From assembly GCA_013364255.1 (NCBI GenBank), contig CP054936.1, forward strand, positions 744,001-808,000: a stretch of DNA of 64,000 bases. Direction: 5' to 3'. This document shows positions 50,517-57,913 of the stretch, piece after piece. The notes below the pieces were generated by a model. That model saw nothing but the letters and a program-made list of their open reading frames with translations, made no database searches and had not been told where the DNA came from. Made by a program: the position numbers and the translations under genes. The first letter of the stretch is position 1. Every line of letters starts with the position of its first letter. The stretch comes from Streptomyces seoulensis. GTDB taxonomy: Bacteria > Actinomycetota > Actinomycetes > Streptomycetales > Streptomycetaceae.

Positions 50517-51406
50517 GCGCACGGTCCACCCGCCAGGTGCTCGGCGGCGAAGTCGAAGAGGACCTGTTCGTCGCCCTGGTAGGGCTGGTCGGGGCGCGGC
50601 CAGTGCACGACGAGGTCGGTGAAGCCGGCCGCCTCCAGCTCGCCCGCCGCGTCCTCGTAGGCGGACAGCGAGGCGGTGATGCCGCCGACCGCCGCGTCGG
50701 CCACCAGCAGCCGGCGCAGCGTGGCCGGGTCGCGCCCGGCCCGCTCGCAGGCCGCGTCCACGCCGCGCAGTTGCTCGCGCAGCCCCGGCAGGGCCTCGCG
50801 CAGCGACCGGGTGCGGAAGTCGTTGGGCGGTCCGGAGGTGATCCAGTACTGCCCGAAGCGGGCGGTCAGGGCCATGCCCCGCGGTCCGGCGGCGGCCACC
50901 GCGAAGGGCGGGCGCGGCCCGTTCCCGGCTCGCGGGTGGAAGGTCACGCCGTGCGCCGCGTACCAGGGTGTGGTCCGGTCCACGTCGCCGTCGACCAGCA
51001 CCGCGTCGAGCAGTTCCACGAACGCGGCGAAGCGGTCGGCGCGTTCGCCGGGGCCGAGCGCCGGGCCGCCGAGGACCCCGCCGTCGTGGCCGGGGGCGCC
51101 GGAGCCCAGACCGCAGATCAGACGGCCCTCGGCGATGTCGTCGACGGAGGCCAGGTCCTTGGCCAGCACCACGGGGTGGCGGAAGTTGGGGGTGGCCACG
51201 AGCATGCCGAGGCCGATGCGGTCCGTCACGACGGCCGCGGCGGTGAGGGTGGGGACCGAGCCGTACCAGCGGCGGTCGGCGAACCAGCGCCACATCAGGT
51301 GGTCGTAGGTCCAGGCGTGGTGGTAGCCGAGCTGTTCCGCGGTCCGCCACCGCTCGGCCGCGGCCTTCCACTCGTGTTCGGGCAGCAGGACGACACCGTG
51401 CCTCAT
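50513..51406 (-). CDS. F420-dependent luciferase-like reductase (LmbY-like)
   Basis: A 297-residue TIM-barrel protein of the LLM family. WTYDHLMWRWF near residue 32, LGMLVATPNFRHPVVLAKDLASVD near 68, and LICGLGSGAPGHD near 96 are typical of F420-dependent members. LmbY and its PBD homologues reduce a ring double bond of the 4-alkyl-dehydroproline precursor with F420H2. Four-base overlaps with both neighbours show tight coupling. Confidence 0.88.
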   Translation of the reverse strand: MRHGVVLLPEHEWKAAAERWRTAEQLGYHHAWTYDHLMWRWFADRRWYGSVPTLTAAAVVTDRIGLGMLVATPNFRHPVVLAKDLASVDDIAEGRLICGLGSGAPGHDGGVLGGPALGPGERADRFAAFVELLDAVLVDGDVDRTTPWYAAHGVTFHPRAGNGPRPPFAVAAAGPRGMALTARFGQYWITSGPPNDFRTRSLREALPGLREQLRGVDAACERAGRDPATLRRLLVADAAVGGITASLSAYEDAAGELEAAGFTDLVVHWPRPDQPYQGDEQVLFDFAAEHLAGGPCA

Positions 51407-52308
51407 GAGCGCACTTCCTCCAGGCGCAGGTGCGCCATCAGCCGCGTCGCCCGGTCCAGCACCCGCAGCACTCCGGTGAGCAGCGGCTCCATCACTCCGG
51501 CCGACTGCCAGGTGACGACCGGGTGATGGCGTCCGTCGACGTCGGGGTAGAGCCCGTTGTGCGCGAGGTCGGTCGCGACCTCGGCGACACGTGTGTCCAG
51601 CTGGGCGACGAGTTCGGTGTGGCCGACGGGGCGGCGGACGGTGAGGAAGAAGTTGTCGTACAGGTCTTCCTTCTCGCGCGACACGCTCACTCCCGGCGCG
51701 CCGGCGGACTGCTGGAGCAGGGACCGTCCGTCGGGCACGAGGTGATTGGCTATGTGGTCGTGGGTCACGCCGTTGCGGGCGATCGCCTCGTCCAGGGCCT
51801 CGCACGAGCGGCCGCCCTGCCAGGGGAACCGGCCGCGGAAGATCCGGCGCACCGGCCGGTAGTCCGGCGCCCAGGCGCCGCTGAACGACGGGTGCTGGAG
51901 CGCCATCCGCGCCCGGGTGTGGGCGTGGTAGTGGGCCCGCGGGACGGTGGCCGAGTAGAGCAGCATCGCGCTGTACCCGTCGATGCAGGTGGCCAGCGCG
52001 TCGAGTTCGCGGTCGCCGGGCGGGTCGTCGGGGTGGCGCCACAGGATGTCGCCCATGGCCCGCCAGAGCACGAAGGAGATCTGGTGGCCGGCGATCCAGC
52101 GGTACCAGAACAGCCGCTGCGCGTCGACGGGCCGCGCGCCGAGCAGGTCGTACTCCGGCAGTTCCCGCTCGGCGGTCCCGGCGGTGTGCGGCGGCTCGGC
52201 GGGCCTCTGGTACGGGTGGCCGACCTGCGGCATGAACAGCAGTTGCGGCTGCATCAGCGGCGGGTGTCCCGCGCTGGGTACGGCGTCAGGTCCTCGGCGG
52301 TTGCTCAC
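51403..52308 (-). CDS. Haem L-tyrosine 3-hydroxylase (LmbB2-like)
   Basis: A 301-residue protein of the LmbB2/Orf13/SibU type, a haem enzyme that uses hydrogen peroxide to hydroxylate L-tyrosine to L-DOPA. It is rich in histidines (RAHYHAHTRARM near residue 120, GVTHDHIANHL near 175). The family is not related to pterin- or copper-type hydroxylases. GTG at 52308 is chosen: it overlaps the upstream stop as GTGA and has AGGAGCGGG before it. The first internal ATG (52254) would shorten it by 18 residues. It starts the C-ring pathway. Confidence 0.85.
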   Translation of the reverse strand: MSNRRGPDAVPSAGHPPLMQPQLLFMPQVGHPYQRPAEPPHTAGTAERELPEYDLLGARPVDAQRLFWYRWIAGHQISFVLWRAMGDILWRHPDDPPGDRELDALATCIDGYSAMLLYSATVPRAHYHAHTRARMALQHPSFSGAWAPDYRPVRRIFRGRFPWQGGRSCEALDEAIARNGVTHDHIANHLVPDGRSLLQQSAGAPGVSVSREKEDLYDNFFLTVRRPVGHTELVAQLDTRVAEVATDLAHNGLYPDVDGRHHPVVTWQSAGVMEPLLTGVLRVLDRATRLMAHLRLEEVRS

Positions 52309-52775
52309 GATCCCGCTCCTGGAAAGTAGATGAACTCGAGTTCGAGACCGTTGGGGTCCAGGACGTAGAGGCTCTGCATGCCGTCGTCGTCGGTCACGAT
52401 GTCCGACGGCGGTTCGTCCCTGGCCCACCGCAGGTCGGTCCGCTCGCGGGCGCGCAGCCATCGCTCGCGCAGCCGCACGAGGTCTTCCGGCCGGTCCACG
52501 GTGATCCCGATGTGCTGGTACTGGTAGCCGAGCGGGTCCGGGCCGCCCCGGCTGTGCTCCGCCCGGTCGAAGATGTGGAAGCGCGCGTGCCCCTTCCGTA
52601 CCTCGACCAGCTTCCGGATGCCGGGAAGCCGTGCGTGAGTGAGGGGGGAGAAGGTGTCGAGCGACCACTCCACCGTGGCCCCGAGGAATTCCTCGTACCA
52701 GCTGATCGTGGCGTCCACGTCGTCCGTCTGGACGGCGACGTGGTGGAATCCCGGCGCGATGTCAAGCCCGTTCAT
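52305..52775 (-). CDS. L-DOPA 2,3-extradiol dioxygenase (LmbB1-like, VOC fold)
   Basis: A 156-residue single VOC domain of the length of LmbB1. The metal-ligand residues are visible as FHHVAVQTDDVD near residue 10, YQHIGITVD near 85 and the terminal Glu in LELEFIYFP near 147 (His-His-Glu). It cleaves the L-DOPA ring, and the product cyclises to the dihydropyrrole precursor of the C-ring. ATG 52775 follows GAGAGG by 8 bases. It is the first gene of the biosynthetic operon, about 100 bases after a possible promoter. Confidence 0.88.
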   Translation of the reverse strand: MNGLDIAPGFHHVAVQTDDVDATISWYEEFLGATVEWSLDTFSPLTHARLPGIRKLVEVRKGHARFHIFDRAEHSRGGPDPLGYQYQHIGITVDRPEDLVRLRERWLRARERTDLRWARDEPPSDIVTDDDGMQSLYVLDPNGLELEFIYFPGAGS

Positions 52776-52883
52776 CAAAAGCCTCTCCGTCGCGGATGTG
52801 CTCGGCTCGTTCCGTGTCTTCGCGGAGTGGAAGCAATCGATTCCATGTTCGGCGCGGGACGGCGTCGGCGGCAATCAGAGCCC

Positions 52884-52912
52884 CTACAAAGAAGCCTTAA
52901 ATCGCTTTCAAG
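52884..52912 (-). promoter_or_regulatory. Probable promoter of the PBD biosynthetic operon
   Basis: On the minus strand TTGAAA (52912-52907) and TGTAGG (52889-52884) are separated by exactly 17 bases. The region is unusually AT-rich for this genome. The -35 box sits inside GTCACTTGAAA, a motif repeated upstream of the divergent FAD-oxidase operon. A start near 52877 would give a leader of about 100 bases. Confidence 0.45.
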
Positions 52913-52981
52913 TGACTTTTTAGACGACCTTTCAGCCGGTCGCGCGGTCGGCCGGTCGGGACCGACGAGGGCCGGAGCGGC

Positions 52982-53060
52982 CCGGTGAGGGCCGGTGAGG
53001 GCCTGTGGGGGCTGTGGGGGCCTGTGGGGGCCGGTGAGGGCCTGTGGGGGCCTGTGGGGG
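52982..53060. repeat. G-rich 10-bp tandem repeat, eight copies
   Basis: Units CCKGTGRGGG repeat in near-perfect register (one unit is 9 bases). The plus strand carries many G3-G5 tracts spaced by 4-5 bases, so it could fold into a G-quadruplex. It lies upstream of the biosynthetic operon promoter. Confidence 0.85.
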
Positions 53061-53214
53061 CGTCGCAGGGCGGTACGTCGGCGCCCCGCGCGTACGGTGA
53101 ACCGGTCGGCGCCCGGCCGGTATTCCCGTGGAGTTCGCCTCCGCGCGGTCCGCAGGGTCTCTTTCTTTCACACGGGAAGGGCCCGTATGCGATACGGGCC
53201 GAATATGGCGTGAA

Positions 53215-53252
53215 CGCGGCCGTGGCGGAAAATGTTTTCCGCCACGGCCGCG
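53215..53252 (-). terminator. Terminator of the resistance/export operon
   Basis: A perfect 18-base inverted repeat (53215-53232 with 53235-53252). The inner AAAA/TTTT pairs would open to form the loop. It begins 34 bases after the exporter stop. Confidence 0.85.
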
Positions 53253-53285
53253 CATTGTTCATCCCCCTCGTCCGCCTGTTTCACC

Positions 53286-54467
53286 TCAGGCTCTGACCGC
53301 TTTCCCGTCGCGCTCGGGCGCCGGCTCCTCCTCGGACCGCGCCCGGAGATCGGGCAGCAGGGTGGCCAGCGCGCACACCGCCATCACCGCCCCGATCCAC
53401 AGCGGCGCCGCGAGGCCGAGTCCGGCGCTGATCCCCATGCCGCCGAGCCAGGGGCCGAGCATCACGCCGATGTTGATGGCGGACCCGTTGACCGTGTTGA
53501 CCAGCGCGCCCTCGTTGGACACCGACATCACCCGGGCGGCCAGCGCCGGGTTGAGCGGCAGGCCGATCAGGCCGAGCAGCACGGTGCAGACGACCACCGG
53601 CGCCTGGTGCGCGACACTCAGCGCGAAGGCGGCGAGGACGAGGGCGACCGCGGCCAGGCCGCCGAAGAGGATCGGGCGCGTCCGGCGGTCCGCGAACCGG
53701 CCGACGACGGTGTTGCCCACCACCGTGGCCGCCCCGTACACCGCGAACAGCACCGGCACGGTCGAGGGGGTGAAGTGGGCGGCGTCGGTGAGGATCAGGG
53801 AGAGGTAGGTGAAGGCGGCGACGACCGCGCCGATGGCGAGCGCACTGGTCGAGTACGCGCCCCACAGACGCCAGTTGCGGAAGTCCCGCAGCTCTGTTCG
53901 CAGATCGAGGGTGTCGGGGTCGCCGCCGGCCGGCACCTTCAGCGCGACCGCCGCGACGCACCCGAGCGCCAGCAGGTCGACCGCCCAGAAGCTGGCCCGC
54001 CAGTCCAGGCGCTGTTCGATGAAGGTGGCCGCCGGCAGCCCGACGACCTGGGCGACCATGATGCCGCCGTACAGGGCCGACATCGCGCGGCCGCGCCGCT
54101 CGGCGCCGACGAGGCGGATGCACACGGCGGCGCTCACCCCCAAGAACGCCGAGGCGGCCAGCGCGGTCAGCACCCGGGCGACCACGAGCACCCAGTAGGC
54201 GGAGGCGAGGGCCCCGATCGTCTGCCCGACGACGAAGACCGCCAGCAGCCACAGCAGCGCCCGCTTCTGCGCCGTCCGGGACAGGCCGATGGTCAGCAGG
54301 GGGCCGCCGACGACCATGCCGACGGCGTAGACGGACACGAGGTAGCCGACGGCGGCGACGGAGACGCCGAGGTCGCCCGCGATGCCCTGGAGCAGTCCGG
54401 CGACCATGATCTCGGTCGTGTTGAGGCAGCAGACGGCCACCGCCAGCACGTACACAGCGAAAGGCAT
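53286..54467 (-). CDS. MFS drug exporter
   Basis: A 393-residue transporter with twelve predicted membrane helices. The start FAVYVLAVAVCCLNTTEIMVAGLLQGIAGDLGVSV and the motif GGPLLTIGLSRTAQKRALL match the DHA1 (12-helix) drug:proton antiporters. A GGGGAGAGG ribosome site precedes the ATG. It is the last gene of a minus-strand unit with the VOC and UvrA-like genes, which suggests export of the PBD or an intermediate. Cognate substrate is inferred from position only. Confidence 0.87.
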   Translation of the reverse strand: MPFAVYVLAVAVCCLNTTEIMVAGLLQGIAGDLGVSVAAVGYLVSVYAVGMVVGGPLLTIGLSRTAQKRALLWLLAVFVVGQTIGALASAYWVLVVARVLTALAASAFLGVSAAVCIRLVGAERRGRAMSALYGGIMVAQVVGLPAATFIEQRLDWRASFWAVDLLALGCVAAVALKVPAGGDPDTLDLRTELRDFRNWRLWGAYSTSALAIGAVVAAFTYLSLILTDAAHFTPSTVPVLFAVYGAATVVGNTVVGRFADRRTRPILFGGLAAVALVLAAFALSVAHQAPVVVCTVLLGLIGLPLNPALAARVMSVSNEGALVNTVNGSAINIGVMLGPWLGGMGISAGLGLAAPLWIGAVMAVCALATLLPDLRARSEEEPAPERDGKAVRA

Positions 54468-54498
54468 GCCTCTCCCCCCGGGGGAAGTCGGGCGGCGC

Positions 54499-55263
54499 TC
54501 ACGCGCCGGCGGGCCGGGAGAAGGAACTCCACCTGATGCCGAGGGGGTCGGTGAACTGTCCGATGACCAGTCCGTCGGCGTCGGCGAACGGGCCGGTCAC
54601 CCGTCGGCCGCCGCCCGCCTCGCACCGCTCCAGCAGGTCCGGGACGTCGTCCACGAGCAGGCCGGGGATCGCGTAGTCGGCCGCCTCGGGTGTCCCGGAC
54701 AGGTCGAGCACTCCCCCGATGGGCTCGCGCGCGCCGGGGGGCAGGAAGCCGTAGTACTCCACTCCCACGGCCGCCTCGTCGCGCTGCTGCCTCCAGCCGA
54801 AGGCCCGCTCGTAGAACGTCCGGGTCGCCGCCGGGTCGTTCGTGCCGATCTCGAACCACGCCGTGGCGTTCGGCGCCGGCGGCTCCGGCTCGTACCGGCT
54901 GCCGGGTTCGAACAGTCCCAGCCGGTTGCCGCGCACGTCGGTGACGACCGCGTGCACGTCGCCCGCGGGGGTGCGGGCGGGCGGTTCGACGAGGGTGGCG
55001 CCCAGCGCCCGCAGCGGCGCGATCGCGGCCGTCACGTCGTCGCACACGACGCCCAGGGACACCGTGTCCCGCTCGCCCCGGCGCAGCGCGCCCATGGCGG
55101 AGGCGGCGGCGGGCGCGGTGATCGCGCAGTAGGCGTCGTCGTCGGCGAGGGCGGTGAACTTCCAGTCCAGGAGGGTGCGGTAGAACTCCTGGCTGCGGGC
55201 CGGGTCGGTGGTGGTGATCTCGAACCAGCCCACGGTCGCCGGACGGATGTCGGGTGTGCTCAT
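54499..55263 (-). CDS. Two-domain VOC protein, possible drug-binding resistance factor
   Basis: A 254-residue protein with two VOC modules (about 8-118 and 130-250): VGWFEITTTDPARSQEFYRTLL and TAWFEIGTNDPAATRTFYERAF are near copies of each other. It resembles the glyoxalase/bleomycin-resistance family that binds antibiotics by sequestration. It lies between the UvrA-like gene (44-base gap) and the exporter (31-base gap), so a protective function against the PBD is reasonable. It may instead be a pathway enzyme. Confidence 0.75.
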   Translation of the reverse strand: MSTPDIRPATVGWFEITTTDPARSQEFYRTLLDWKFTALADDDAYCAITAPAAASAMGALRRGERDTVSLGVVCDDVTAAIAPLRALGATLVEPPARTPAGDVHAVVTDVRGNRLGLFEPGSRYEPEPPAPNATAWFEIGTNDPAATRTFYERAFGWRQQRDEAAVGVEYYGFLPPGAREPIGGVLDLSGTPEAADYAIPGLLVDDVPDLLERCEAGGGRRVTGPFADADGLVIGQFTDPLGIRWSSFSRPAGA

Positions 55264-55307
55264 GGTTGTTCCCTCCCGGTGCGTCGGCACGGCGGTGGCA
55301 GTGCCGG

Positions 55308-57602
55308 TCAGCGGCGCACCTGTTCCAGATCGGTCCGCAGGTAGCGGGCGGTGATCGAGTGCTCGTCGGCGGCGAGTTCCTTGGGGGTGCCCTCGAAGAG
55401 CACCTGGCCGCCGTGCCGGCCGGCGTCCGGACCCAGGTCGATGACCCAGTCGGCGTGTTTGACGACCTGGAGGTCGTGTTCCACGACGACGACCGTGTTG
55501 CCGTCGTCCACGATGCGGTCGAGCAGCGCGAGCAGCGTGTCGACGTCGGCCATGTGCAGCCCGGTGGTCGGTTCGTCGAAGACGAAGACGCTGCCGGTGT
55601 CCTGGAGGCGGTGGGCGAGCTTGAGCCGCTGCCGCTCGCCGCCGGAGAGGGTCGACAGCGGCTGGCCGAGCGTCAGGTACGACAGTCCCACGTCCTGGAG
55701 CGTCGCCAGCTTGCGGACCACGGCGGCGTCCTCCTCGAAGTAGGACAGCCCCTCCTCGACGGTGAGCGCGAGCACCTCGGCGATGTTCTTCCCGCGCAGC
55801 GTCTTCTCCAGTGCCTCGGGCCGGTAGCGGCGGCCCTCGCACACCTCGCAGGTGACGGTCACCGGGTCCATGTAGGCGAGGTCGGTCTGGATGACGCCGC
55901 GGCCCTGGCAGGCCGGGCAGCCGCCGGTGGAGTTGAAGCTGAACAGGCCGGGTTCGGCGTCGTTGGCCCGCGCGAACAGCGTGCGGACCGTGTCCATGAT
56001 GTCCACGTAGGTGGCCGGTGTGGAGCGCGAGGAGATGCCGATGCCCGACTGGTCGATCATGACGGCCTCGGGGTACTGGGCGGCGAACACCCCGGAGATC
56101 AGGGAGCTCTTGCCGGAGCCGGCCACTCCGGTGATCGCGGTCAGAATGCCCGTGGGGATGCCGACGGTGACGTTCTTGAGGTTGTTGAGCGCGGCGTCGC
56201 GGATGGTCAGGGAGCCGGTGGCGGTGCGCAGTTCGTCCTTGAGACCGCGGCGCTCGCGCAGCTTGCGGCCGGTGAGCGTGCCGGCCTTGCCCAGCTGCCG
56301 GTAGGTGCCCTCGAAGACGATCTCGCCGCCGTGCACGCCGGCGCCCGGGCCCATGTCGACGATGTGGTCGGCGGCGGCCATGACGTCCGGGTTGTGCTCC
56401 ACGACGAGCACGGTGTTGCCCTTGTCCCGCAGGTCGCCGAGGAGTTCGTTGAGCCGGTGCACGTCCCGCGGGTGCAGGGCGACGCTCGGCTCGTCGAAGA
56501 TGAAGGTGAGGTCGCTCAGGCTGCTGCCCAGGTGCCGTACCGTCTTCAGCCGCTGGCCCTCGCCCCCGGACAGGGTGGACGTCTCACGGGCGAGGCTGAG
56601 GTAGCCCAGTCCGATCGCCTCCACCCGTTTGAGGGCGGCGGTGACCGCCTCGACGACGGGCTTGGCCACCGGGTCGTCGATGCGGGCGAGTTCGGCGATC
56701 AGCTCGGTCACTTCCAGGGCGGCGTAGTCGGCGATGTTCTTGCCGTCGATCCTGGAGGCGAGCGCCGCCTCGTTGAGCCGGCCGCCGCCGCACACCTCGC
56801 AGACCCCGGTCCGCACGACCTGTTCGGCGGCCCGGCGCTCCTTGCCCTTCAGCGCGTCCAGTCCGCCCTTGAGGTAGCGGCGGTTGAAGCGGACCACGAT
56901 TCCCTCGTACTCATTGGAATACGTCAGTTCTCGGCCGGGCCGCTGGACCTTGAATCCCTCGCCGTGCAGCAGGAGTTCCCGGTCCTTCGCGGTGAATTCC
57001 CGGATCGGTTTGTCGGGGTCGAACAGTCCCGACTGAGCATAAAGTTGCCAGTTGAAGCTTCCCACGGCGAACAGCGATGACGTGATCGCGCCGTCGTTGA
57101 GCGACTTGTCCTCGTCCAGCAGCAGTCCGAGGTCGAGCCGCGCGGTGCGGCCAAGGCCCTCGCACTCGGGGCACATGCCCTGCGGGTCGTTGAACGAATA
57201 CAGGGTGGACGGCCCGGCGCTGGGTCGGCCGTGCCGGGAGAACAGCACGCGTAACGCCGCGTTGATCTCCGTCATGGTGCCCACCGTGGAGCGGGAATTG
57301 CCGCCGATCGGTTTCTGGTCGACCACGATGGCGGTGGACAGATGGTCCATTCCCCGGGCGTTCGGGCGCTCGTGCTTCGGCAGCCGGTTGCGGATGAACC
57401 AGGGGAAGGTGGCGTTGAGTTGGCGTTGGGACTCGACGGCGATCGTGCCGAACACCAGGGACGACTTGCCGGATCCGGAGACACCCGTGAACACGGTCAG
57501 GCATCCTTTCGGGATGCGCAGCGAAACGTTCTTGAGATTGTTCTCCCGGACGCCTTCCAAAGTGATGGTGTCGTTCGCCTGCCGCCCGCCCCGGCTTTCC
57601 AT
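55308..57602 (-). CDS. UvrA-like excision ATPase (self-resistance, DrrC type)
   Basis: A 764-residue tandem ABC ATPase of the UvrA superfamily, shorter than housekeeping UvrA (about 940-1000). The two Walker A loops are GVSGSGKSSL (near 40) and GVAGSGKSSL (near 490), with LSGGEGQRLK and LSGGERQRLK signatures, and CPECEGLG, CEVCGGG and CPACQGRG/CEVCEGR zinc-type motifs. PBDs alkylate guanine N2 in the minor groove, and UvrA paralogues in such clusters recognise these adducts for repair. GGGAGG is 5 bases before the ATG. It begins the UvrA-VOC-MFS unit and is divergent from the FAD oxidase. Confidence 0.93.
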   Translation of the reverse strand: MESRGGRQANDTITLEGVRENNLKNVSLRIPKGCLTVFTGVSGSGKSSLVFGTIAVESQRQLNATFPWFIRNRLPKHERPNARGMDHLSTAIVVDQKPIGGNSRSTVGTMTEINAALRVLFSRHGRPSAGPSTLYSFNDPQGMCPECEGLGRTARLDLGLLLDEDKSLNDGAITSSLFAVGSFNWQLYAQSGLFDPDKPIREFTAKDRELLLHGEGFKVQRPGRELTYSNEYEGIVVRFNRRYLKGGLDALKGKERRAAEQVVRTGVCEVCGGGRLNEAALASRIDGKNIADYAALEVTELIAELARIDDPVAKPVVEAVTAALKRVEAIGLGYLSLARETSTLSGGEGQRLKTVRHLGSSLSDLTFIFDEPSVALHPRDVHRLNELLGDLRDKGNTVLVVEHNPDVMAAADHIVDMGPGAGVHGGEIVFEGTYRQLGKAGTLTGRKLRERRGLKDELRTATGSLTIRDAALNNLKNVTVGIPTGILTAITGVAGSGKSSLISGVFAAQYPEAVMIDQSGIGISSRSTPATYVDIMDTVRTLFARANDAEPGLFSFNSTGGCPACQGRGVIQTDLAYMDPVTVTCEVCEGRRYRPEALEKTLRGKNIAEVLALTVEEGLSYFEEDAAVVRKLATLQDVGLSYLTLGQPLSTLSGGERQRLKLAHRLQDTGSVFVFDEPTTGLHMADVDTLLALLDRIVDDGNTVVVVEHDLQVVKHADWVIDLGPDAGRHGGQVLFEGTPKELAADEHSITARYLRTDLEQVRR

Positions 57603-57909
57603 GAATCCTCCCTCGGCCTTCCGGCACCTTTATGCGGAACTGGTCCCTGATCAGACGTTACCGCACTCGCACACAGCGCGACCGGAGTCCGTCCGGCGCC
57701 TGTGTGAAATGTGGTTTGAGGAGGCTCTGACAGTAACTTGAAAATCGTCTGAGTGTGCCGCGCCGGGCCCCCGGCTAGTGTTCGACACAGGGCGGTGCAC
57801 AGTGCGGTGCGCAGGGCAAGAAGCAGCGCGGGCGCGGCAATTCGAGCCATGGCCGCCCGGCGGGAGGAGTGGACGTGAAGACACCTGACGGGACACGACG
57901 GGAGACGAC
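57603..57909. other. Divergent promoter region of the PBD cluster
   Basis: This 307-base region lies between the resistance and tailoring units. It contains GTAACTTGAAA (57733-57743), shared with the promoter of the biosynthetic operon, and a 12-codon upstream frame. No gene longer than that is supported. Confidence 0.55.
57730..57750 (+). promoter_or_regulatory. Shared promoter/operator motif
   Basis: ACAGTAACTTGAAAATCGTC lies upstream of the FAD-oxidase operon in the direction of transcription. The core GTAACTTGAAA matches GTCACTTGAAA upstream of the biosynthetic operon in 10 of 11 positions. Both contain a TTGAAA -35-like box. No good -10 box is seen here at 17-18 bases, so an activator may be needed. 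Confidence 0.4.
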
Positions 57910-57913
57910 ATGA
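57875..57913 (+). CDS. 12-residue upstream reading frame
   Basis: GTG lies 8 bases after GGGAGGAG, a stronger ribosome site than that of the gene itself. The 12-residue frame (beginning MKTPDG) ends with a TGA that overlaps the FAD-oxidase start as ATGA, so ribosomes could be handed over directly. It may be a translational coupler; a functional peptide is unlikely. Confidence 0.35.
   Translation: MKTPDGTRRETT

Larger units (their letters stand above)
52776..53285. other. Promoter and spacer region between biosynthetic and resistance operons
   Basis: These 510 bases contain an AT-rich stretch with the probable promoter of the biosynthetic operon (52884-52912), a G-rich 10-base tandem repeat (52982-53060), a 9-base hairpin at 53180-53200, and the terminator of the exporter gene. 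I find no gene here. Confidence 0.6.
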
